Part shown: in pieces, positions 31,283-40,615 of the stretch
Position numbering within the stretch: the stretch's first letter is position 1
Layout of the letters: the number at the start of each line of letters is the position of its first letter
Source: Caenorhabditis remanei
Taxonomy: Eukaryota > Nematoda > Chromadorea > Rhabditida > Rhabditidae
DNA: 64,000 nt
Assembly (NCBI RefSeq): GCF_010183535.1
Contig: NC_071328.1
Coordinates: 3,596,001-3,660,000, forward strand
Reading direction: 5' to 3'
The notes under the pieces: generated by a model
Told to the model about the DNA's origin: nothing
Database searches by the model: none
The model's input: the letters and a program-made list of their open reading frames with translations, nothing else
Program-made: the position numbers and the translations under genes

Positions 31283-31592
31283 TCGATCGTGCGCACATTC
31301 AAATATTGTTTGTTTGGAGCGTATTTGCAACAAGGGCTCCGGGAAGTTTCCAAAACGAGACAATTGACAACAGTGGCGCTAGTGACCTAGGAAACCAAAT
31401 AAAGGGCGGACAGCTGAACAAGCTCTTTTTCATTATTTCACATGTTAAATAAGCGAGTTATGTTTCGCAACTCCTTATACGAAAACAATGTACCGTGAAA
31501 CATTTATTGCAAAGTTCAAGCCAAAATTAGCTGTGAGATTGAAAAAAACAAGACAACTTAAAGAAAAAGACGAGGATTCTGCGTACAGTTCT

Positions 31593-32806
31593 CTATTGGT
31601 GCTCCATCTCCATAGTGTTGTCGTCAGCTTGACTGCTAACAACTTTCAAGGCGAATTCCTCCTCAAGTTTGTTTCCTCGTTCATATACAAGAATCTTCGA
31701 TGAGGATGTTAGTGGAATGGAAAAGCCTGGTGTTCCTGCGGGCTTTCTGAAAAAAAGGAGAATGGTGATTAGAAAAAACGTATTTTCCGTACTTGCCATA
31801 CGGGCCGGAACAAGCGGACATAAAACTCGCTTCAAAATAACATTAGGAGTTCAACAGTATAAAACACGATTTTTGCTTTTTTTTTTGGCACTCTAGCAAG
31901 ACCCGCGATGCAATCATAAATCCTAAGCCGATACTAGTAAGGGGTTCCCAATAACTCACTGATCATTAACTCCGGTTAATTCACTCATAATCTCGCTGAA
32001 TTCGTTTCTCAATTGAGTCAAAATTCCGTCAACATCATCATAGAGGTGTAACCGTCTCTATAGAGCAGAACAATAGAATGTGAAACTGGTGCCGACTTCC
32101 TTCCCGTTTTCCATCCAGTATTGAATGAAGCTCATAACATCCATGGATTCAAGATTTTTATAGTTCAACTCTACGTTCTTGTTTTGAATCGATAAGATGT
32201 TAGCTGCATTTTCATGTTTTTCGTCGTCGTACATTACCAAAATTTGAAGGCTATTTGCGGAACGAATATGTGGATGGTTGAAATCTTCATAACATTCGAC
32301 TGTCAGCTGTTTCAGAGGGAAACTGTTTGGATTGATGTATTGGAGAGAGTCATTAAGATAATATACGTATAGTCTGTTAGTTGTCACGTTGAACTTTGCA
32401 GAATTTTCTAATCTGTCCAAGAGGTTAACTTCATCTGCATAAACACTCATTCTTCCTCCCAAGTAGTACTGTCGCATTTTCTCCTTTGCCTTTTCGAATT
32501 CCAGTTTCATTGGATAATACCATTTGTAGCATTTTTTTCCCCTTTTGAACATTATTTCATTACAGTTAGACGGGCTCATCTCGATATAGTTCACACAAAT
32601 GCCATCTTCTTCAATCGCTAGAAATTCTAGATGAATAGGTATCGATTTTTCGACTCTTTGGAGGGCAGGGCTACGGGCAGTGATGTAGATACTGGAAGGG
32701 AGAAACAATAAGATAAAATGATAAATTGTAAAATGGCTTACCGTCGATTTGCCTCCAAGTACTCGAGAACGCATTTGAGACCGGGATAGGAGAGTTTGTT
32801 GGTCAT
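31593..32806 (-). pseudogene. F-box C-like copy J, mosaic with in-frame stop
   Basis: Exons 32742-32806, 31960-32691 and 31593-31746 keep overall phase, but exon 2 has an in-frame TAG at about 32057 within a 12-nt expansion (TCTGCTCTATAGAGACGG), removing the last 33 codons of exon 2 and exon 3. The N-terminal half (YIEMSPSNCNEIMFKRG, LEFEKAKEKMRQYYLGGRMS) matches copy E, whereas the C-terminal half (HIRSANSLQILVMYDDEKHE) is of the F-L type. Exon 3 also differs (YERGNKLEEEFALK). It may still express a truncated protein. Confidence 0.7.
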
Positions 32807-32882
32807 CTTTAAGAAGATGAAGGAGAAGACTGGACGGGTAGACAGTGAATGGAGGAGAGCAAAGAGAGGAGGACGTCATCTG

Positions 32883-32890
32883 CCACGTCA
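32883..32890 (-). promoter_or_regulatory. TGACGTGG motif of fbxc J
   Basis: CCACGTCA on the plus strand, 77 nt upstream of the ATG. Confidence 0.35.
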
Positions 32891-33202
32891 TCGATCGTGC
32901 ACACATTCAAATATTGGTGGTTGTTGGAGCGCATTTACAACAAGTGCTCCGGGATGTTTCGAAACCGAGTCTTTTGGCAACACTGACGCAAGGAAACCAA
33001 AAAAAGGGCGGACAGCTGAACAAGTTCTCTCGCAGTATCTTTCACTATTTCACGTATTAAACAAGCGAGTTATGTTTCGCAACTCCTTATACGAAAACAA
33101 TGTAACTTGAAACATTTATTGCAAAGCTCAAGCCCAAATCAGCTGTAAGATTGAAAAAACAAGACGAATTTGGAAAAAGACACGGATTATTCAAACAGTT
33201 CT

Positions 33203-34312
33203 TTATTGGTTCTTCATCTCCATTGTGCTGTCGTCAGCTTGACTGCTCACAACTTTCAAGACAATCTCCTCGTTTGAAATGACTTCTGAATTTCTCCGTC
33301 CATATACAAGAATTTTTGATGAGGAGTTAAGTGGAATGGAGAAACCATGTATTCCAGTGAGGTTTCTGAAAAAAGAAAAATGATGATTAGAAAAAACGTA
33401 TTTTCCATACATGCCATACGGGCTGGAACGGGAGACAAGTTACGTTTTAGCCCGGATTACAAGTATTGTTTTTCCAATTACTCACTTATCACTGACTCCA
33501 TCTAATTCACTCATTATCTCGTTGAATTCGTTTCTCAATTGATTCAAAATTCCGTCAACGGCTACATAGCCATAGCCAGAGCATGAGAAAGTGGTGCCAA
33601 CTTCCTTCCCGTTTTCCATCCAGTATTGGATGATGCTCATTACATCCATAAATTCAAGCTCTACATAGCTCAATTTCACGTTCTTGTTTTGAATCGATAA
33701 GATTTTAGCTGCATTTTCATGTTTTTCGTCGTCGTCCATTACCAAAATATGAAGGGTATTTGCAGAACGAATATGTGGATGGTTGAAATCATCATAACAT
33801 TCGATTGCTAGCCGTTTCAGAGGGAAACTGCTTGGGTTGATATATTGGAGGATATCGCCAAGTAGAGAATCAAGAATGGTCAGTTTATTAGTTTTCACGT
33901 TAAATTTTGGAAAACTATCCACTTCTCTGTTGATAAACCACAAATCATCTGCGTAAATATTCATTCTTCCTCCCAAGTAGTACTCATTGATTTTCTCCAC
34001 TGCTTTTTTGTGTTTCAGGTCCATTGGATAATCCCATTTGTAGCGTTTTTCTCCCTTTTTGAACATTATTTCATTATAGGGATACACTCTTATCTGGATA
34101 TCGTTCACACAAATGTCATCTTTTTCAATCTCCAGAAATTTTAAATGGATAGGTATCGATTTTTCGATTCTTCGGAGGGCGGGGCTACGGGCGGTGATGT
34201 AGATACTGGAAGGGAGAAGCAATAAGATAAAATGAAAAATGGCTTACCGTCGATTTGCCTCCAAGTACTCGAGAACGCATTTGAGACCGGGATAGGAGAG
34301 TTTGTTGGTCAT
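33203..34312 (-). CDS. F-box C-like (DUF3557) protein, array copy K
   Basis: Exons 34248-34312, 33486-34205 and 33203-33365 give 315 residues. It has IYITARSPALRRIEK, ICVNDIQIRVYPYNEIMFKK, YYLGGRMNIYADDLWFINRE, SSFPLKRLAIECYDD and QYWMENGKEVGT. Exon 3 reads NLTGIHGFSIPLNSSSKI, with His where others have Pro. Intron 1 is 42 nt, so the leader frame that is open through intron 1 in most copies is not continuous here. Intact. Confidence 0.8.
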
Positions 34313-34388
34313 CTTGAAGCAGATGAAGGAGACGACTGGACGGGTAGACTGTGAATGGAGGACAACCAAGAAAGGAGGACGTCGTCTG

Positions 34389-34396
34389 CCACGTCA
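34389..34396 (-). promoter_or_regulatory. TGACGTGG motif of fbxc K
   Basis: CCACGTCA on the plus strand, 77 nt upstream of the ATG. Confidence 0.4.
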
Positions 34397-34716
34397 TCGA
34401 TCGTGCACACATTCAAATGTTGGTGGTTGTTGGAGCGCAGTTGCAACTAGGGCTCCGGGACGTTTCGAAACCGAGTCATTTGGCAACAGTGACGTCACTG
34501 GCCTAGGAAACCAAAAAGGAGGGCGGACAGCTGAACAAGTTCTCTCGCAGTATCTTTCATTATTTCACGTATTAAACAAGCGAGTTATGTTTCGCAATTC
34601 CTTATACGAAAACAATGTAACTTGAAACATTTATTGCAAAGTTAAAGCCAAAATTAGATGTGAGATTGAAAAAACAAGACGAATTTGGAAAAAACATGGA
34701 TTATTCAAAGAGTGTT

Positions 34717-35926
34717 TTATTGGTTCTTCAAATCCATCGTGCTGTCGTCAGCTTGACTGCTCACAACTTTCAAGACGATCTCCTCGTTTGAAATGTCTTC
34801 TGAATTTCTCCGTCCATATACAAGAATTTTTGATGAAGAGTTAAGTGGAATGGAGAAACCAGATGTTTCTATGAGGTTTCTGAAAAAAAAGAAAAATGAT
34901 GATTAAAAAAAAGTATTTTCCCTACTTGCCATCCGGGCTGGAACGGCCTTGCAAGTAAATTGTTTCTACGCCGGTACGTATTACATCAGAGACATATAGC
35001 TAAGATCTACATCTCGGTATATTTTTCGGCACATGATATTAATCGAAGCAAGTTACGTTTAGCCCGGATTACAAGTATTGTTTTTCCAATTACTCACTTA
35101 TCACTGACTCCATCTAATTCACTCATAATCTCGTTGAATTCGTTTTTCAATTGATTCAAAATTCCGTCAACGGCAACATAGCCATAGCCAGAGCATGAGA
35201 AAGTGGTGCCAACTTCCTTCCCATTTTCCATCCAGTATTGAATGAAAACCATTACATCCATGAATTCAAGATTTTTATAGCTCAATTCCACGTTCTTGTT
35301 TTGAATCGATACGATTTTTGCTGCATTTTCATGTTTTTCGCGGTCGTACATTAGTAAAATGCGAAGACTATTTGCAGAACGAATATGTGGATGGTTGAAA
35401 TCATCATAACATTCGATTGTCAGCTTTTTTAGGGGGAAACTATTAGGATTGATGTATTGGAGAATATCGTTAAGTATAAAATCAAAAACGGTCAGTTCAT
35501 TAGTCTTCACGTTAAACTTTGTAAAACTATCCATTTGTCTGTTGAGAAACCACAAATCATCTGCGTAAATATTCATTCTTCCTCCCAAGTAGTACTCATT
35601 CATCTTCTCCACTGCTTGTTTGTGTTCTAGGTCCACTGGATAATCCCAATCGTAGCGTTTTTCTCCCTTTTTGAACTCTATTTTATTATCGGAACACAAT
35701 GTCATCTCGATATCGTTCAGTTCAATGTTATATTCTTTAATCTTTAGAAATTCTAAATGGATAGGTATCGATTTTTCGATTCTTCGGAGGGCAGGGCTAC
35801 GGGCGGTGATGTGGATACTGGAAGATGATAATATAAAATGATAAATTGTAAAATGGCTTACCGTCGATTTGCCTCCAAGTACTCGAGAACGCATCTGAGA
35901 TCGGGATAGGAGAGTTTTTTGGTCAT
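34717..35926 (-). CDS. F-box C-like (DUF3557) protein, array copy L
   Basis: Exons 35862-35926, 35098-35817 and 34717-34879 give 315 residues. It is the duplicate of copy H (YYLGGRMNIYADDLWFLNRQ, HIRSANSLRILLMYDREKHE) but its exon 1 reads YPDLRCVLEYLEANRR (Gly to Asp, Lys to Arg), exon 3 reads NLIETSGFSIPLNSSSKI, and the IELNDIEMTLCSDNKIEFKK block matches copy F instead of H. That points to local gene conversion. Intact. Confidence 0.8.
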
Positions 35927-36002
35927 CTTGAAGAAGATGAAGGAGAAGACTGAACGGGTAGACTGTGAATGGAGGAGAACAAAGAGAGGAGGACGTCGTC
36001 TG

Positions 36003-36010
36003 CCACGTCA
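36003..36010 (-). promoter_or_regulatory. TGACGTGG motif of fbxc L
   Basis: CCACGTCA on the plus strand, 77 nt upstream of the ATG; its duplicate upstream of H is mutated. Confidence 0.4.
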
Positions 36011-36323
36011 TCATTCACACATTGGTTGTTTGGAGCGCACTTGCAACAAGGGCTCCGGGACGTTTCGAATAGCAAAAGATGACGAATTACGGCATCAACA
36101 TCGGATCAAGAATAAGGAATAATTCCACTAGCTTGTGATGATTAAGATGGTGCATTTAATATAACTTTAAGTACAATTGTTACAATAAAAATATATGGAT
36201 TTTGTCTCTCCTGTTTCCAGTTGTTTCACTTTGAAAATTAAGACATTTTTATGGTGCGAGCCATATTGGACTTTTTGCTTTTTCCCATTTATTCAGCTTA
36301 AAATTATATCATTCCAAAGAAAA

Positions 36324-37227
36324 TTATTGACAGAATTTTCTGCATCCGATGTCCTTCAATTGAATGATATACGGGAACATTCTCGGGTAGGAGGCTGTCA
36401 AATCGGCTTCTTCGACCATATGAGAACAGGCGTTGGCAGCTTCTCCGAGGGATTTACATCCGTAGGATAGAAGTTGTTGGGTATCCTTCCAATTGTTTGG
36501 AATCTGGATCATTCCACTGCACATGATGCAGATACCGTTGGTGTTGGCGGCTTCGGTCGATGTCTGGAATATGGTATTGACGTGGAGGGGGAATCCGGTG
36601 GGGCGCATTTGCAGAGGGAGACAACCACCGCTGTGTCGAAAGCCCACTTTTAAGATATGCGCCTTTAAAGATTGGGAGACGAGAGAACGTGCGGAAAGAG
36701 GAGGGTGTCTCGCTTCTCTGCGTCTCCTCGCCCTCTCCTCGCGGACGCCGTGGAAGTAGACTATCTTTAAAGGCGCATATCTCAAAAACGTGAAAAGTTA
36801 TCAAAAAGTTGTCAACTACAAAAATGTAGCCCTTCATTTGATCTACCAGAAAAATATAGATGTAAAACAAGTGGGACAAAAATTGACACCAAGAGGACAT
36901 ATCAAACTTGACCATTTTTCATTAACGCCTCCTCTCTCGGTGGAAATCTTTAAAGGCGCGTAGCTCAAAGTGTGTGGAGCTATTAAAAAATTATCAAATA
37001 CAAAAATGTAGCCCTTAGTTTGATCTACAAGAAAAATATAGATTTGAGGCAATTGGGACAAAAAGTGACACCAACGGGACATGTCAAAGTTGACCGATTT
37101 TTCACAGAAAATTTGAAAAGAAAGGTAGATCCTGCCTTTGCCGTCACGCCCCAATGATAATTACACCTCGAATACCTACCACGAAGACAGCCAACAAGAA
37201 GAGAGCAGCGAGAAGAGTGAACTTCAT
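36324..37227 (-). CDS. Small secreted six-cysteine protein
   Basis: Exon 1 37180-37227 and exon 2 36324-36563 encode 95 residues that appear identical to those of the gene at 24977-25881. The 616-nt intron has the same foldback MITE, and near 36957 keeps TTTAAAGGCGCGTAGCTC where the left copy has a different sequence. Conservation of the reading frame through the duplication supports a real gene. Confidence 0.75.
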
Positions 37228-37563
37228 GATTCGAATCGATTCGAGAAGACGAATAGTAGATCACAAAAATGTGGTGGAGATTCCGCTCCGAGACGCTGCC
37301 TTTTATTTGGAAAGTCATGGGAATCGCGGGACGGTTCCCAGGTTTTAGCGATGGGAATTTTCAGAAAAAAGAAACTAGAGAATTCTTTGTGGCGCCGCTT
37401 TTTATGGGAATTTTATAGCTTATTTTCAGCGGTGAAAATATTATTTTTGGAGAGGAAAAGGATACTGTATTTTTTGCGGATGGAGAGAGCCAAAAGTCAG
37501 ATTCAAAACGTCCCGGTTTCCAAACAAAAGGTCCTGGAGCCCCACAGTGAGTGTACACACTTA

Positions 37564-38185
37564 CTAGGGAAGGCCCTCGAGTCAAAGTGGAGATATGGGA
37601 CGTGACCTATATCATTGGAAAGCTGAGAAAACGCTGATTCCAAATATATATTCAGTTTTTGCCCTCGAGGCCTGGTATTCGAGAAAAACGAGGTCAAAGT
37701 TTGGACCCCTAACAAGTCATTACCTTTCCGACGTGTTTAAAATGTCGGCAGCGTGGTGTAGGCGGTAGCAGTGTAGTCAATGCGCAGTCACTTTTTGGTT
37801 CAATTCCATCGGGCCACCAAATTTTTTTCGGTTTTTTAAGTTTCGTTTTTTATCTATTTGAACAAAACTTTCAAAAAAAACCACTTCCGGATCTAAAAAA
37901 AACGAAACTTAAAAAACCGAAAAAAAATTTGGTGGCCCGATGGAATTGAACCAAAAAGTGACTGCGCATTGACAACACTGCTACCGCCTACACCACGCTG
38001 CTGACATTTTAAACACGTCGGTAAGGTTATGACTTGTTAGGAGTCCAAACTTTGACCTCGTTTTTCTTGAATACCAGGCCTCGAGGGCAAAAACTGAATA
38101 TATATTTGGAATCAGCGTTTTCTCAGCTTTCCAATGATATAGGTCACGTCCCATATCTCCACTTTGACTCGAGGGCCTTCCCTAG
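37564..38185. mobile_element. PIF/Harbinger-like palindromic element
   Basis: The ends CTAGGGAAGGCCCTCGAG and CTCGAGGGCCTTCCCTAG are perfect inverse repeats flanked by TTA (37561-37563 and 38186-38188). The duplicated partner at about 26180 has CACACTTAGGCAATTTAGGG with a single TTA, i.e. the empty site. A 3-bp TTA duplication fits PIF/Harbinger. The whole 622 nt is a long hairpin centred near 37868. No transposase is present, so it is non-autonomous. Confidence 0.85.
37757..37826 (+). other. tRNA-like A/B-box sequence in element arm
   Basis: TGGTGTAGGCGGTAGC (A-box-like) and GGTTCAATTCC (B-box) are spaced as in a tRNA; the inverted arm carries the mirror copy at about 37923-37995. The acceptor stem does not pair, so it is tRNA-derived or coincidental rather than a functional tRNA. 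Confidence 0.4.
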
Positions 38186-38575
38186 TTAGGTAATTTAGGG
38201 CCAAGTTACTCTCAAATTGAGAGATGTGGCACTTGAAATCGGCATAGTGGCCCGCATAGAAATCTAGAAACTGTGAATCGCCGCACTTTTTAATTAGCTC
38301 CGTATCGACGCCCTTACTGAGAATCGATACGCAGTGAATTTTAGTAAAGGGCAAGATGAGGCCTCGCAGTATCTTCATCGTCGGGTTAGCAGAACCATGA
38401 TCGATTGAAAAAGTTTTCACGTGAACTCGAGTGGCGTGGCCGCAAGAAAACGCGTCGAAGGCACGTCAGCCAAAGCTGGTAAAATAATAAATAAATTTAA
38501 GAGTTATCCACGTGCCAACTTCAACCCCATACCCCAATTCCCCTTATCTCAAAAGGTCATCTCCCCAGAATTCCG

Positions 38576-38582
38576 TATAAAG
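38576..38582 (+). promoter_or_regulatory. TATA box of Arg/Ser-rich gene 2
   Basis: TATAAAG is found 86 nt upstream of the ATG, as in copy 1. Confidence 0.4.
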
Positions 38583-38661
38583 CCTCCATGAATTCCCTCG
38601 AAAACAATACAGTCAATAAATATCTACTCGCCCATCCACTAAAAATCAACTGGTGTTCGTG

Positions 38662-39276
38662 ATGGAGTTGAGACAACGTGATGCCAAAGGACGTTTCACT
38701 CCTCGCAATAAGAAAGTTGTCAGGGCTGCCGATCGTTCGAGATCCCGCTCGAGATCTCGCTCCAGATCTCGCTCCGTGTCTCGTTCCGTGTCTCGTGAAA
38801 GAAAATCCAATAAGCGGAGCAGCAAGAGCGCTCGCCGTTCATCGATCTCACTGCGTACCGCTAGATCGCCAAGGTGAGAATATCCATCCCTCTTGATCCA
38901 TACCTCAATTAAACATTTCAGCGCCTCCTCTCGACGTTCGACATCCCGTCGTTCCGTCATGAGAAGCACCTCTCGTCGCACGTCATCTGCCCTATCGTCA
39001 CGTGGATCCGTCTATGGACGCACTGGACGCTCTCGTTCTCGCTCCTCCAGGCGTACTCGCTCATCGTCTCGCTCTTCTGGCTCAAGATCATCTCGCTCGG
39101 CGTCATCGTCTCGTAGGTCGTCTCGCAAGTCGTCTCGCAAGATGAAGAAGATGGCGAAGAAGCCGAAGGAGCAGTTGAAGGTTGAGGTTCGAGAGGACAG
39201 AAATCGAAGCAAGAGTCCGAAAGTGCGTGCTCAATCTATGAAGAAGAGTACTCCGCGTAAAAAAGCCAAGGGTTAA
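38662..39276 (+). CDS. Small Arg/Ser-rich basic protein (sperm-chromatin SPCH-like), copy 2
   Basis: Exons 38662-38873 and 38922-39276 (48-nt intron) give 188 residues. The start is MELRQRDAKGRFTPRNKKVV (Glu for Gln2). The RS run is shorter than in copy 1 and breaks into RSVSRSVSRERKSNK, while exon 2 is almost unchanged. A pair with an unstable N-terminal RS run and a stable C-terminal part is what fast-evolving sperm chromatin proteins show (inference). Confidence 0.7.
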
Positions 39277-39759
39277 CTGAACCGGAAACCGATCATCCGT
39301 ATTGAATAGATTTTGAATAAAGATTTGTATATAGTGTAGAGACCAGTTCTCAGGAGATTTTTGTTAATACAGGTGTGCTACGGAGCTCCAGGACCTTTTG
39401 CTTGGAAACCGGGACGTTTTGGCTTTCAACACCATGCCGATTTTAAGGGCCACATCCCTCAATTTGAGAGTATAAAATCTGACTTTTGGCTCTCTCCTTC
39501 CGCAAAAAGTACAGTATCCTTTTCCTCTCCAAAAATAATATTTTCTCCGCTGAAAAAGAGAAAATAAGCTATAAAATTCCCATGAAAAGCGGCGCCACAA
39601 AGAATTCTCTAGTTTCCTTTTTCTGAAAATTCCCATCGCTAAAACCTGGGAATCGTCGCTCGATTCCCATGACTTTCCAAATAAATAGCAGCGTCCCGGA
39701 GCGGTATCTCCACCACATTTTTGTGATCTACTATTCGTCTTCTCGAATCGATTTGAATC

Positions 39760-40615
39760 ATGAAGATCACTCTTCTCGCTTCTTTCTTCTTGTTGGCTGT
39801 CTTTGTGGTAAGAGAGATTCGAGAAGTCTTTATCAACGGAGCGCGATCTACCAAACCAACAGTACTACGGTAGACGTAACTATGCAAGTGCGCTCCACTG
39901 AAACTTTGAGTCCAGTCAAGTGAATGTATTGCCATTAGAGCGCAATTACATAGTAGTTGTTTTGCAAGGTTCTGGAAATGCGCTCTACCGGAATTTCGAT
40001 GCCAAAATAGTCAATAGAGCAGAATTGTGTATGTAGAGGTTCTATTGTGGAGTTCTAACGGACAGGTTTGAGTTCTTTATCAACAGAGCGCAATTGCATT
40101 GGTCACAATTTAGTGTGTAGTCATCATTATGACCTGCCACAAGTGGAATGCAAATGCACTCTATTGCCTAGGCTTGAGTGGCTCGCCCTTCAGCAGAGCG
40201 AGATTGCATTGATGTAGCTATGACACGAGGAAAGAAAATTTGCTCTATTGGATAGACATAAGTCGCTTAGGCTCGATTCTGCCCGCCCAGCTACACTACG
40301 GTAGTTCACTCCCTCTGCAAATGCGCCCCATCGTGTTCTCCCTCCACGTCAGTTCGTCAGTTCCATCTATTCCAGACCTCGACCGACGCCGCAAACACCG
40401 ATGGCATGTGCATCATGTGCAGTGGACTGATCCAGATTCCGAAGAATTGGAAGGATGCACAAGAACTTTTGTCCTACGGATGTAAATCTCTTGGAGAAGC
40501 TGCCAATGCCTGCACTGGAATGATCAACGCCGCCGATTTGACTGCCTCCTACCCAAGAATGTACATTTGGATCATTCGATTGAGGGCCATCGGATGCCAA
40601 AAGTTCTGTCAATGA
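39760..40615 (+). CDS. Small secreted six-cysteine protein
   Basis: Exon 1 39760-39807 (MKITLLASFFLLAVFV) and exon 2 40376-40615 encode 95 residues: TSTDAANTDGMCIMCSGLIQ, Trp41, C52, C62, SYP, C90 and C94, with spacing 2-20-9-27-3. It is on the opposite strand to the two duplicated copies and about 80 percent similar by eye. The 568-nt intron contains an array of GAGCGC-type motifs in place of the foldback MITE. Upstream 39540-39750 matches the promoter of the other copies. Secreted; role unknown. Confidence 0.75.
39830..40260. repeat. Spaced GAGCGC/GCTCT motif array in intron
   Basis: Motifs resembling AGAGCGCAATTGCAT or its inverse recur at about 39838, 39890, 39940, 39988, 40018, 40085, 40155, 40195 and 40240, each 40-70 nt apart with ATTGCAT or CAAATGC neighbours. 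Similar single motifs are scattered through 53-57 kb. Confidence 0.5.

Larger units (their letters stand above)
34880..39345. repeat. Segmental duplication, right copy
   Basis: Partner of 23565-27345. It differs mainly by a 622-nt TTA-flanked element at 37564-38185 and a shorter RS repeat in the Arg/Ser-rich gene. Confidence 0.85.

Noticed and set aside
2373..40615. Calling the six-cysteine proteins saposins
   Set aside because: The CxxC start and six cysteines are suggestive, but the C-9-C then C-3-C spacing differs from the usual saposin pattern as I know it, so the name would overclaim.
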